Source of the DNA: ARK-14 sp002899805
Lineage (GTDB): Archaea; Thermoproteota; Thermoprotei_A; Sulfolobales; Fervidicoccaceae
Assembly: GCA_039793985.1 (NCBI GenBank)
Contig: JBAMMC010000033.1
Location: forward strand, 1 to 64,000
Length of the DNA stretch: 64,000 bases
Reading direction: 5' to 3'
Made by a program: the position numbers and the translations under genes. Under the pieces are notes generated by a model. The model was not told the origin of the DNA, did no database searches, and saw only the letters and a program-made list of their open reading frames with translations. Below, piece by piece: positions 44,565 through 53,042 of this stretch. Within the stretch, counting starts at the first letter, position 1, and each line of letters opens with the position of its first letter.

Positions 44565-45542
44565 GTGAGTGAGATTCTCAGGGTAGAGTTTCTAACAAAA
44601 CACTTCAGGACCCCAAAAGGAATAGTTCACGCTGTGGACGATATTTCTTTTGACGTCGCAAAAGGAAAGACTCTCGGACTTGTTGGGGAGAGCGGTTCAG
44701 GAAAGAGCACGACTGGACATATGATAGCAGGGATTTATTCGCCCACGAAAGGAAAGATATACTTCGACGGGATTGATATCAGTTTCGATTATAGAGAGAG
44801 ACCTCTTTCAATTAAGAAGAAGATAGGTATGGTATTTCAGGATCCTAGTACAAGTCTAAATCCAAAGCAAACGATCGAGGAGATCATTTCCCTTCCTTTG
44901 AAAGTTCATATGAAAGTGAAGAACTACGAAGAATTGAGGCAGAAGATAAAAGAGCTTCTGGAAAAAGTTCAGCTTCCTTCTGAGTTCATAAATAGATATC
45001 CTAGAGATTTAGGAGGGGGAGAGAGACAACTTGTAGCAATCGCCAGAGCCCTCGCCAGTGAGCCAGAGCTAATAGTACTTGACGAGCCGACTTCAGCCCT
45101 AGATGTAAGCGTTCAGGCGAAGATAATAACGACATTGAAGAAACTCCAGAGGGATTTGGGACTCACCTATGTTTTTATAACGCATGACTTGAGCCTGATG
45201 AGAAATGTAGCTGACGAAGTCGCGATAATGTATTTGGGAAAAATATATGAGATGGCTGGAGCTGAGAATTTCTTCCGCAATCCACTGCACCCCTATACAA
45301 TGATGTTGCTCTCATCTATTCCTACACTCACGGAAGAGGAAGAGAGACTCAAGCCTAAAGGTATAGAGTCTAGAGGGGAGATACCAAGTGCTGTAAATCC
45401 TCCAAAAGGTTGCCGCTTTCACACAAGATGTCCATTTGCGAAGGAAGAGTGCAGAACAAAGGAACCAAAATTCGAAGATGTTGGTGGCAGAAAAGTTGCC
45501 TGCCACTTCTGGAAAGAAATAAGAGATTCGAGGATCTCCTAG
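44565..45542 (+). CDS. Peptide ABC transporter ATPase (DppF type)
   Basis: A 325-residue ATPase: Walker A GESGSGKST, signature LGGGERQLVAIARAL (one residue off LSGGQ), Walker B IVLDEPTSALD, H-loop ITHDLSLMRNVAD, and a C-terminal GCRFHTRCPFAKEEC cysteine motif like DppD. It completes the importer. The operon ends shortly after, facing dtdA convergently. Confidence 0.92.
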   Translation: MSEILRVEFLTKHFRTPKGIVHAVDDISFDVAKGKTLGLVGESGSGKSTTGHMIAGIYSPTKGKIYFDGIDISFDYRERPLSIKKKIGMVFQDPSTSLNPKQTIEEIISLPLKVHMKVKNYEELRQKIKELLEKVQLPSEFINRYPRDLGGGERQLVAIARALASEPELIVLDEPTSALDVSVQAKIITTLKKLQRDLGLTYVFITHDLSLMRNVADEVAIMYLGKIYEMAGAENFFRNPLHPYTMMLLSSIPTLTEEEERLKPKGIESRGEIPSAVNPPKGCRFHTRCPFAKEECRTKEPKFEDVGGRKVACHFWKEIRDSRIS

Positions 45543-45600
45543 CATCCTTTTAATGGATGTGCTTCTTCCATTTTCAATTTTTGTTTCACTGGTTGAAATG

Positions 45601-46386
45601 TTAGAAGTAGACTACCCGTACTTTTTTGCTTTGAGCGAACCTTTCAATAGTGTCTTTAAAGCTCCTGTTGCCTGCTTTTTTCTCAACATACACAGCTTCT
45701 ATTCCTTCGTAGTTCTTATCAAACATCTGCAATAGAACTTTCTCGCTTATTCCTTCTTTCAGAGCATACTTTGGAGCTATATGCCCAAAACAGACATCTC
45801 TATCAAAAGTTAACTCGGAATGCCTTTCACTGTAATGGCCTCCTCCAAATCCTATGGATTTCTCGCAAATTGGAAGCTTGTTTTCTGTGAGGAGGAGGTG
45901 AGCTTCAAATATAACCTCAGCTACAAGCTCGTGGAGATCTTCTCTCTTCCACATTTCCTCATCGCTGCCAATTTCTATGAAGGAAATGGGCTTTGTAAGG
46001 CTACTCGGACCATGATGCGTTGCTTCATATGACACCTTGAATTCTCCAAGAAGGTTCCTGGATTCAGCCTTTTCTTTCAGTTTCTTCAGAAGGAAACCGT
46101 TCAGCCTAGGAAAGCTCACAGATAGCTCTTCTCCTTTTCCTCCAAGCAGAGCCTGCTTTAGAAGGTTTCCAGTAGAATGTACAGTTAGGGAAGGTATTTT
46201 AGATTCGCTCCTATGTTTGGAGAGTACAATGAATCCATCGTAGCCTCCGATTTCTTCTAGAAATTCGAACTCTACTACACTTTGAGGAAATCCCCGGACT
46301 AATTCCTCTCCAAGCATCTTTTTTAGTTTTCTAGCTATCCCGATACCAGCTAAATCCTTTTCGCTATAGACATAGAGCATTTTCAT
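45601..46386 (-). CDS. dtdA: D-aminoacyl-tRNA deacylase, archaeal type
   Basis: An archaeal DTD2/DtdA protein of 261 residues from the ATG at 46386, which follows GAGGCGAA. MKMLYVYSEKDLAGIGIA, FIVLSKHRSESKIPSLTVHSTGN, ATHHGPSSLTKPISFIEIGS and GFGGGHYSERH are the conserved blocks. It removes D-amino acids and other mischarged groups from tRNA. The frame runs up to a TTG at 46434, but these residues do not belong to the family. Confidence 0.92.
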   Translation of the reverse strand: MKMLYVYSEKDLAGIGIARKLKKMLGEELVRGFPQSVVEFEFLEEIGGYDGFIVLSKHRSESKIPSLTVHSTGNLLKQALLGGKGEELSVSFPRLNGFLLKKLKEKAESRNLLGEFKVSYEATHHGPSSLTKPISFIEIGSDEEMWKREDLHELVAEVIFEAHLLLTENKLPICEKSIGFGGGHYSERHSELTFDRDVCFGHIAPKYALKEGISEKVLLQMFDKNYEGIEAVYVEKKAGNRSFKDTIERFAQSKKVRVVYF

Positions 46387-46587
46387 TTCTTTCGCCTCTG
46401 GGAGATGCTCCACATCTCGAACTAAGCTCTTCAAGTTGGAATTAAAGAGTCTACAAATTAGATAATAAATGATTAAGAGAGAATATCATTAAAGATGAAG
46501 TTCGGCCTGTGTCTATGTGCTTAGGAATCCACCGGACTCTAAAATCTTAGTCTAGGAAGCATAAATATATCGATTATTGCGTGAGGG

Positions 46588-47514
46588 ATGATGATAGAAG
46601 GGTTTATCGGTAGATATGGTGGAGCATATTGGATTGTTAGGAGTATTTATAACGTGGATAATAGAGTACTCGCCCTTCCTCGATATGTATGGAGAGATGG
46701 AAAGCTTTTAACAATAAAAGAACCAGAGGAATCTATCGAAATCGCTGAACTAGCTGGAGAAGACATTGTTAGTTATTCGGAATGCTTCGGAAGAAGGGTT
46801 CCACTTTTGAAAAAAGAGTCCTTCGAAGAAGTTCTGGATCCAAGATTTGGACCGTTTAATCTCCGAGGAAGAGTTGGGGGAGTTGCTGTAGAGCTTGTAG
46901 AATTATTGAGAAATGAAACAGGTAGTGAGAATGTTGGGATCACGGGGGGTCTATTATTGGGAAAACAGACAGAAGATATAGATCTCATCATTTATGGAAA
47001 GGACACTTGCGAAACGGCATATGAGATGCTTAAGAAGGGACAGATACTCAAAAGCTACTCGAAGAGTGAGGCTTTTGAACTAATACTGAGAAGAGGACAG
47101 AAATTAATTACAGAAGAGCTCATCGATAAAGAAGCACGTAAATCGTTGCAGGGTAAGTTCAGAGGAATTGATGTATATATCAGACTCGTGCCTGTACTAC
47201 CAAACTCTCCAGTAGAATGCAAGAGGAGGGTCTTCAAGGTTGGAGGGGTCTGGAGATATGTAGAAGTGACAGATTCCAGTATGGGATATTTGTACCCATG
47301 CACTTATTCTGCCCTCGACCTGACAAGCGGTGAAGAAATAGTAATCTTTTCAGATAGAGGTAGATATTGTGAATTGCTAGATGATGGAGAGAAAGCTTAT
47401 GTGAAGGGGGAAATGGAAATAATATACGATGGATCTCAGAAAAAACTCGCTATCAATTTATGGAGCCAAGAACACTATTTGTTACCATCAAATACTCTTA
47501 GGTGGATGAAATGA
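46588..47514 (+). CDS. Polymerase-beta-fold nucleotidyltransferase-like protein
   Basis: A 308-residue protein. GITGGLLLGKQTEDIDLIIYG near residue 125 matches the NT-fold pattern GG...G...(E)DIDL with the metal aspartates. The N-terminal 90 residues and C-terminal 70 residues are not recognised. It could transfer a nucleotide to a small molecule or protein. It starts an operon with DUF447 and CitG-like genes, joined to DUF447 by a stop-start overlap, which hints at cofactor chemistry. Confidence 0.65.
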   Translation: MMIEGFIGRYGGAYWIVRSIYNVDNRVLALPRYVWRDGKLLTIKEPEESIEIAELAGEDIVSYSECFGRRVPLLKKESFEEVLDPRFGPFNLRGRVGGVAVELVELLRNETGSENVGITGGLLLGKQTEDIDLIIYGKDTCETAYEMLKKGQILKSYSKSEAFELILRRGQKLITEELIDKEARKSLQGKFRGIDVYIRLVPVLPNSPVECKRRVFKVGGVWRYVEVTDSSMGYLYPCTYSALDLTSGEEIVIFSDRGRYCELLDDGEKAYVKGEMEIIYDGSQKKLAINLWSQEHYLLPSNTLRWMK

Positions 47515-48113
47515 AAGTTGTTGAAAGAGGGCGATGGAGAAAGGAGCTTCTCGGGTCCTATGTAGAGTCTCTGGTAGTTTCAAAGTATTTGGAGAATATG
47601 CCTGCTTTCCTCGGAGTAAAGCTCACAACTGAAGACTCGGGCGTAGCATTTGTATATAAAGGAACACGTCTCCATTACCTCATGACAAGAGGTCTTTTCC
47701 GAGGTGAAAACCTGTTCTTAAATTTTACCCATTCTTCTGAAGTGTTGATTAGAGCATTCATCGGAGAGGAAGTTAAAGTCAATTGGAATGAATTCCCGCC
47801 AAGAATAGAGGGAGCTCATCTCATTGTTAGAGCTTCTGTTGAAAAGCATGATAGTGGGGATCCAATAAAGGTCTATCTTAAACTGTACGAGGAATGGGTA
47901 GACGAAAGTTCCGTTTTCCCTCTTACCAGGGTCACCGGACTGGTTACAGAAGCCTTAGTAGAGCTAAGCAGACTCGGTATAGGAGACTCTGAAAATAGGG
48001 AGAGGAGCTTGAATTTTTTCAAAGAAAGGTTGATCAGAGTTTCTGGAAGAGAGGAGCTCCTCGAATTACTGAAAAAAGCTGAAGAGGAGGCAAGAAGCAA
48101 GTGGAAGGGATAG
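47511..48113 (+). CDS. DUF447 family protein
   Basis: A 200-residue protein from the ATG at 47511 (AGGTGG upstream; an ATGA overlap with the previous stop). YVESLVVSKYLENMPAFLGVKL, FVYKGTRLHYLMTRGLFRGENLFLNFT and TRVTGLVTEALVELSRLGI match the DUF447 plan of a flavin-reductase-like beta barrel followed by a helical tail. In archaea and methylotrophic bacteria DUF447 genes lie with tetrahydromethanopterin-type pterin genes and CitG-like genes. Biochemical role unknown. Confidence 0.72.
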   Translation: MKVVERGRWRKELLGSYVESLVVSKYLENMPAFLGVKLTTEDSGVAFVYKGTRLHYLMTRGLFRGENLFLNFTHSSEVLIRAFIGEEVKVNWNEFPPRIEGAHLIVRASVEKHDSGDPIKVYLKLYEEWVDESSVFPLTRVTGLVTEALVELSRLGIGDSENRERSLNFFKERLIRVSGREELLELLKKAEEEARSKWKG

Positions 48114-48907
48114 AAAGAAGAGTCAGGAGAGCTATTGCTCTTGCTATAATGCTGGAGCCAACTGGATGGGGAATTTCCGGTAACGTCTCTAGAACTAGAG
48201 ATCACCCAGACAAGACGATCCAAGATTATATAGTTCTTGGATATGAGATGGGGAGCAAAGTTGTTGAAGTGGTCAAAAGAGAGAGGGGAGATGGTTCGGG
48301 CTTTCTGATTCTCGTTGAGGATATGATGAGGATGTTTCAAACCAACTTGGCTTTCGGTGAGATTTTCTTATTGTATTTGAACGCATTTGGAGCTATGAAT
48401 GAGAAAAGCTTAGATATTGATACTGTAGCAGAAGGAGGAGCTAAGTTGCTCTTTTCCATGAAGTTAGAGAACTATATGAAAGCGCTCAGAGCATCATCTC
48501 CAAGTTTTATCGGGAGGTTCTCATCATCGTTGATCCCCTCCCTTACTCCTCCTCTCTCTAGAAACCGGATTGATGGGAGAGTTATGAACTTTCTCAGATT
48601 GAATCCATTCGACCCTGTCTCACTAGAAGCTTCAAGAGGTTTTCCCTTTTCAAGGTCGAATTCTAAGAGGCTTCTCAGCAACCTTTCCTGCAGAATTCCA
48701 AACTCAGAAGATATAGATTTCGTCTTCAGAAGAGCTTGTTGCACACATATCGATTTCTTGGTTTACAGGAAGAGAGGGATTGAAGCTGCTGAGCAGGCTT
48801 CAAAGGAGTGTTGTTTCGAAAAAACTGAGGAATCTATTGGCTCAATTTCCGACCTTGTCGCACTGACGCTCTTTTACTATTTTCTCAATTGCAGTGGGGG
48901 AAGTTAG
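48101..48907 (+). CDS. CitG-like triphosphoribosyl-dephospho-CoA synthase family protein
   Basis: A 268-residue protein with the CitG/MdcB signature GISGNVSRTRDHPDKTIQDYI near residue 23 (compare the family SPGNVSR...D motif), and a helical fold with VALTLFYYF at the end. In bacteria CitG makes the citrate-lyase prosthetic-group precursor; archaeal relatives next to DUF447 are thought to act in cofactor synthesis. No citrate or malonate lyase is in the window. It overlaps DUF447 by 13 bases. Confidence 0.78.
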   Translation: MEGIERRVRRAIALAIMLEPTGWGISGNVSRTRDHPDKTIQDYIVLGYEMGSKVVEVVKRERGDGSGFLILVEDMMRMFQTNLAFGEIFLLYLNAFGAMNEKSLDIDTVAEGGAKLLFSMKLENYMKALRASSPSFIGRFSSSLIPSLTPPLSRNRIDGRVMNFLRLNPFDPVSLEASRGFPFSRSNSKRLLSNLSCRIPNSEDIDFVFRRACCTHIDFLVYRKRGIEAAEQASKECCFEKTEESIGSISDLVALTLFYYFLNCSGGS

Positions 48908-48911
48908 AGAA

Positions 48912-49433
48912 ATGTCAAAGAAGACCTTGAGGGATTTTTGGAAAGAGAGTGAAAAAACTGAGGAGGGTTTCGACAGTTGCTATGAACTGGAAGAGAAAAT
49001 CAGCAAAATAGAGGAAAAGTTGGAGAAGATCGAGAAAAGGTTGGAGAAGATCGAAGACTTACTGGAAAAGATGGGAGAAAGAGAAGGAGAAAAAGCTATA
49101 GGAATAAAGGAAATTGAGGATGCCATGAGGATTCTGAAGGAAAGAGGATTCATAAGAGAGAGCGTTGATCTATCCAAAACAAGACGCAGGAAGGATATAG
49201 TGGAAAGGCTCAAGGGGCTTGGGGCAATAGAGATCAGGGGGAGCAGCGATACATATATAGTTCATCCGAGAAAATTCGAGGAATTCTTGAAAAATATTGA
49301 AGAGATGCGAGAAAGCGATCCTGTTGTAGTCGGGGATAAACTGGGGGAGATGAAGGATCTTTTTAATGAAATGGTTAGAGCTGGTCTTGTGTATTTCGAT
49401 GTGAAGGAAAGAAAATGGAAAACGGTTGGTTAG
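48912..49433 (+). CDS. Coiled-coil protein with winged-helix-like C-terminus
   Basis: About 173 residues from the ATG at 48912 (an upstream GTG at 48894 overlaps the CitG-like gene). Residues about 20-55 are a heptad coiled coil (KISKIEEKLEKIEKRLEKI). Residues about 65-125 (EIEDAMRILKERGFIRES, then KDIVERLKGLGAIEIRGSSD) resemble a winged helix, and GLVYFDVKERKWKTV closes the chain. It overlaps the end of the convergent HAD gene by 4 bases. Likely last gene of the DUF447 operon. Function unknown; DNA binding is possible. Confidence 0.62.
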   Translation: MSKKTLRDFWKESEKTEEGFDSCYELEEKISKIEEKLEKIEKRLEKIEDLLEKMGEREGEKAIGIKEIEDAMRILKERGFIRESVDLSKTRRRKDIVERLKGLGAIEIRGSSDTYIVHPRKFEEFLKNIEEMRESDPVVVGDKLGEMKDLFNEMVRAGLVYFDVKERKWKTVG

Positions 49434-49852
49434 AAAGGTTCAGGACTCATTTCCCTATATAGAAAAAGAGATATGCCCTTGAAACGGGGATCTTTCTTCA
49501 ATTTCCAAAGAAGCTCTTCATCGTCTTCATGAATTTCACAAATTTTCCACCTTTCGGCTATCTCTCCTAAGATCTTCAGCTTCCATTCCCTGACCTCAAT
49601 TTCTTCATTCCTGAAAATGAAGCGACTGACCAGCTTTGTATCCAATCCTTTCTCAGAAAGCTCCAATAGAACTTTCATCCTTTCCGCATTTCTCCTTCCT
49701 GTAAGAACAAACACCCTCCCTTTCTTAGCTCTGTCCTCTAGCAACTCGATGCCTTTGTTCTTCAAACCTCTCTTTCTTATAGACCCCAAAAAAGCCTCTT
49801 CTTCATCCAAAAGCACTCCATCTATATCGAATACGAAGATGCAATAGCTCAT
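49430..49852 (-). CDS. HAD-superfamily hydrolase
   Basis: A 140-residue HAD protein from the ATG at 49852 (ATGA overlap with the DUF429 stop). Motif I is FDIDGVLLDEEEAF, motif II is VFVLTGRRNAERM, and EIHEDDEELLWKL supplies the acidic motif IV. It has no cap domain and is shaped like polynucleotide-kinase or acid-phosphatase HADs. Substrate not known. The upstream frame of 31 more residues lies inside the preceding gene and lacks family character. Confidence 0.8.
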   Translation of the reverse strand: MSYCIFVFDIDGVLLDEEEAFLGSIRKRGLKNKGIELLEDRAKKGRVFVLTGRRNAERMKVLLELSEKGLDTKLVSRFIFRNEEIEVREWKLKILGEIAERWKICEIHEDDEELLWKLKKDPRFKGISLFLYREMSPEPF

Positions 49853-50448
49853 GGCACCACCTCGGGGATTACGAAGATGTCTTCCCCATCTTCTGAGACC
49901 AACTCCGCTGCTTTCCCGAGTAACAACATCGAACCAACGAGGCAACAGGCAGCAGCATCCGCATCATCTCCCCTGAGATGAATTCCCAATATCTTTTCGA
50001 CCATTTCTTCCGTATTAGAGAAACCAAGGAGTTTCGCCGCACTCCATGGATGCGTTTCAAAAACAATAGCATTTTTCAAGAGATTTTTGATTCTCATGGA
50101 TAGCCTAGATCCAGTTTCAGCTAGTTTCTTCATTGGTTCCATGGAAATGGGGAGGACCTTGCATCCCAGGCTTAGTGCGAGCCTGTCTAAGTCTCGGAAA
50201 CCTGATTCTTCATTCAAGGACAGAGGTGCATCGATCGCTACCAATAGATAATCGTAATCTTCACTCTTTGAAAGAATGACTGATAGAATTGCTTCTTCCC
50301 CGTCGACTTTTACCAACTGAAGTTTCTTCTCATTCCAGCTATGAAGGCATATCGAAGAAGGTCTATTGAGAGAAAGGTCGATACCAAAGACCATAATTTT
50401 TTCTGTAACAAGATTAAGGTTTCTATTTTTCCCTAGGTCTGAGTTCAT
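49849..50448 (-). CDS. DUF429 family predicted RNase H-fold nuclease
   Basis: A 199-residue protein. GIDLSLNRPSS near residue 22, VAIDAPLSL near 72, the FRDLDR motif, FETHPWSAAKLLG near 128 and DDADAAACCLVGSM near 155 fit the DUF429 group, whose RNase-H-like aspartates suggest a nuclease. The start may be the ATG at 50394 (IMVFGIDLS); the ATG at 50448 overlaps serS by 26 bases. Probably co-transcribed with serS and the HAD gene. Confidence 0.72.
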   Translation of the reverse strand: MNSDLGKNRNLNLVTEKIMVFGIDLSLNRPSSICLHSWNEKKLQLVKVDGEEAILSVILSKSEDYDYLLVAIDAPLSLNEESGFRDLDRLALSLGCKVLPISMEPMKKLAETGSRLSMRIKNLLKNAIVFETHPWSAAKLLGFSNTEEMVEKILGIHLRGDDADAAACCLVGSMLLLGKAAELVSEDGEDIFVIPEVVP

Positions 50449-51802
50449 CTATGGGTGCCCTCTCGATGGGTTCAAGGTACTTTCTAAGGATCTTAGGGAC
50501 TATCACCCTTCCATCGGGCTCCTGAAAGTTCTCCAAGATTGCTGTGATAGCTCTGGATGTAGGTATCCCTGTACCGTTCAATGTGTGCAGGTACTCTCTC
50601 TTTCCATCTGAGGCTCTCAGGTACGTCAAGTTAGCCCTGAAGGCCTGCCAATCAAGTACCTGACTGATGCTGGCGATCTCTCTATATTTGCCCTGAGCAG
50701 GATACCATACCTCTATATCGTATTTCTTGGCAGCAGGTAAACCAAGCTCACCGCTTACAACATTAACTACTCTATATGGCAGCTCCAGCCCCTTCAATAT
50801 TCCTTCCGTATTGTCAACCATTTCGTCCAAGTATTTCCAGCTGTCGCTTGGGTGAGCAAAAACAAATTGTTCTATCTTATGGAACTGGTGAACTCTGAAT
50901 ATGCCTTTTATATCTCTGTTGCCAGCTCCGGCCTCCTTTCTGAAACAAGGGCTCCATCCAACTAGCTTCAATGGCAAATCCTGCTCTCTCAAGGGATTTT
51001 CATAAGCAAGAGCCATCAATGGGTGCTCAGCAGTGCCTATTAGATTCAGATCCTCCCCCTCTATCTTATATATCATATCTTTGAATGAGGAATAGTCTAT
51101 GGCTCCCTCAAGGACCTCTGTCCTCAACATATAAGGAGGGATTACGGGAGTATACCCTTTTTTCGTCAACAAATCGAGGGCATACATGCTGATTGCGAAG
51201 TCGAGCCAAACAATGTCTCCTATCAAATAGTAGAATCTTGACCCTGCTACCTTGGCTGCCTGGAGAGTATCCCCCATCTTGAGAACCTTCTCTAGAATAT
51301 CCGCATGTCCTATGAGCTCCTTACCTTCGATTAACTCATAGTCAACGTTGAACCCCCACTTTCTAGTCTGGTTGAAGAAATCATCGAGTTTTTCTCTGAG
51401 CACTTTCGGTTTTCCCCAGAACCTCACAGGAACATTTTCTTCATCTGAAAATCCTATAGGAACATCGTCTGCCAATATATTGGGAAGCTTCTTCATAGCA
51501 TCTCTCCATTTCATTTCCGCTTGTGACACTTCGTTTTCCTTAGCAATGAGGATATCTTCAAGCTCCTTAGCTTTCCTCAGGAGCTCTTTCTTCTCTTCAT
51601 CGCTCTTTGCCTTTGATATGCTCCTGCTCAGTTGGTTGTGATCTCTCCTGAGCTGCTCCACTTCCTTCACGAGATCTCTATATCTTTTGTCTATTTCAAT
51701 GGCTTCATTCACAATTGAAGCGTCTAGTCCCCTCTTCTTAACCATTTCAATATATTTATCAGGAAAGCTCCTTATCATCTCAATAACTGTCCATTTTGGC
51801 AT
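50423..51802 (-). CDS. serS: Seryl-tRNA synthetase
   Basis: A 459-residue class II synthetase from the ATG at 51802 (GAGGGG upstream). An N-terminal coiled-coil arm (about residues 25-105, VKEVEQLRRDHNQLSRSISK) for tRNA-Ser is followed by the catalytic core: GTAEHPLMAL, motif 2 GWSPCFRKEAGAGNRDIKG and motif 3 in the GTGIPTSRAITAILENFQ segment. It is the common bacterial/crenarchaeal SerRS, not the methanogen type. An upstream frame to 51859 adds residues outside the family. Confidence 0.95.
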   Translation of the reverse strand: MPKWTVIEMIRSFPDKYIEMVKKRGLDASIVNEAIEIDKRYRDLVKEVEQLRRDHNQLSRSISKAKSDEEKKELLRKAKELEDILIAKENEVSQAEMKWRDAMKKLPNILADDVPIGFSDEENVPVRFWGKPKVLREKLDDFFNQTRKWGFNVDYELIEGKELIGHADILEKVLKMGDTLQAAKVAGSRFYYLIGDIVWLDFAISMYALDLLTKKGYTPVIPPYMLRTEVLEGAIDYSSFKDMIYKIEGEDLNLIGTAEHPLMALAYENPLREQDLPLKLVGWSPCFRKEAGAGNRDIKGIFRVHQFHKIEQFVFAHPSDSWKYLDEMVDNTEGILKGLELPYRVVNVVSGELGLPAAKKYDIEVWYPAQGKYREIASISQVLDWQAFRANLTYLRASDGKREYLHTLNGTGIPTSRAITAILENFQEPDGRVIVPKILRKYLEPIERAPIDELRPREK

Positions 51803-51902
51803 AATATTCCCCTCTATTTTGGAAACATATAACCATCTTTTTCCTTTGGTTAAGAACAAAATTAATGGATTGCGCAGTTATTTAATAGTTTTCTGACGAC
51901 TA

Positions 51903-51947
51903 GACGAGAGATCCGTAAACTACCCCACTATCACGGATGGGGTCTCT
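51903..51947 (+). repeat. AACTACCCC...GGGG element, pseudoknot-like
   Basis: ATCCGT (51911-51916) can pair with ACGGAT (51933-51938), and CCCC (51923-51926) with GGGG (51939-51942). The order A-B-A'-B' is that of an H-type pseudoknot. It shares AACTACCCC plus GGGG spacing with the element at 29043-29065. It lies 22 bases past the 3' end of tRNA-Thr, near serS. Confidence 0.45.
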
Positions 51948-51967
51948 GGTGTTTGAAAATGAAAGCA

Positions 51968-52043
<76 letters not shown>

Positions 52044-52158
52044 ATCTTCGCATTAGGATTAGAGTGCCTCCTAATTACCTTTTCGCTCTCTCCATAGTTT
52101 TAAAAAAGTGAAATAAATAAAATTCTCGACGCATATAGAGAAGGTTAAGGTGTCGATA

Positions 52159-52953
52159 ATGACGAAAATCTACGGAATTGAAGGTTTAAGGGTTCTAGTT
52201 ACAGCATCTACAAGGGGTATTGGCTTCGGAATAGCGAAGGTTTTGCTGGAAAATGGAGCCAAGGTTATGATCAATGGAAGGAGTAAAGAGGGAGTTTTGA
52301 AATCGCTCGAGAGGCTTCGCGCATTGGGTGAGGGAAGAAGTTACGGAATAGCAGCTGATATTGCCGTGAAAGAAGATGCTGTCAGACTGGTCAGAGAAGC
52401 AGCGAGCACCCTTGGAGGATTAGATTCTCTGGTATATGTCACGGGGCCTCCAAAGCCTGGCTATTTCTCAGAACTGAATTACAATGATTGGGAAGATGGA
52501 ATAAGGCTACTTGTGAGCTCAGCAATAACGCTGGCCAAGGAATCGATAGCGTTCTTGAAGGAATCCAGCAACCCTTCAATGGTTTTTTTGACCAGCATAG
52601 CAGTTAAGGAACCGATACCAAATATCGCCCTTTCCAACGTGCTTAGAATATCCGTACATGGATTGGTCAAGACTCTATCCAGAGAGCTTGCTCCAATGGG
52701 TATAAGAGTGAATGCCGTTCTTCCAGGACACATAGAGACTGAGAGATCTGTCCAGCTAGCTGCTGACAAAGCAAGCAGGGAGAAGAGAAGCGTAGAAGAA
52801 GTACTGAGGGAGATGGCTTCAGATATTCCAATGAAGCGTTTGGGAAAACCGGAAGAAGTGGGATATGCCGTTGCTTTTCTGGTAAGTCCACTAGCATCAT
52901 ATATAACTGGAGCGTTCTTGCCTGTAGATGGGGGGATCCTCAGATCTGTATAG
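52159..52953 (+). CDS. SDR-family oxidoreductase with changed active site
   Basis: A 264-residue short-chain dehydrogenase from the ATG at 52159 (AAGGTG upstream). The nucleotide motif TASTRGIGFGIA near residue 17 and NGRSKEG suggest NADP(H). The usual YxxxK catalytic pair is missing: the site reads ALSNVLRISVHGLVKTLS. The serine of the triad is retained (FLTSIAV). SDRs with an LSN..R variant exist as a subgroup, but the reaction here is open. The C-terminal VNAVLPGHIETE and ITGAFLPVDGG are typical. Confidence 0.85.
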   Translation: MTKIYGIEGLRVLVTASTRGIGFGIAKVLLENGAKVMINGRSKEGVLKSLERLRALGEGRSYGIAADIAVKEDAVRLVREAASTLGGLDSLVYVTGPPKPGYFSELNYNDWEDGIRLLVSSAITLAKESIAFLKESSNPSMVFLTSIAVKEPIPNIALSNVLRISVHGLVKTLSRELAPMGIRVNAVLPGHIETERSVQLAADKASREKRSVEEVLREMASDIPMKRLGKPEEVGYAVAFLVSPLASYITGAFLPVDGGILRSV

Positions 52954-53042
52954 AAATAACTGCCAGTGAAAAGTATTATAGGATAGGAAGTTGAAAAGTG
53001 GAAAAGAAGTACTGTAGATATTGAAAAAGCCTGGTGCTATTG

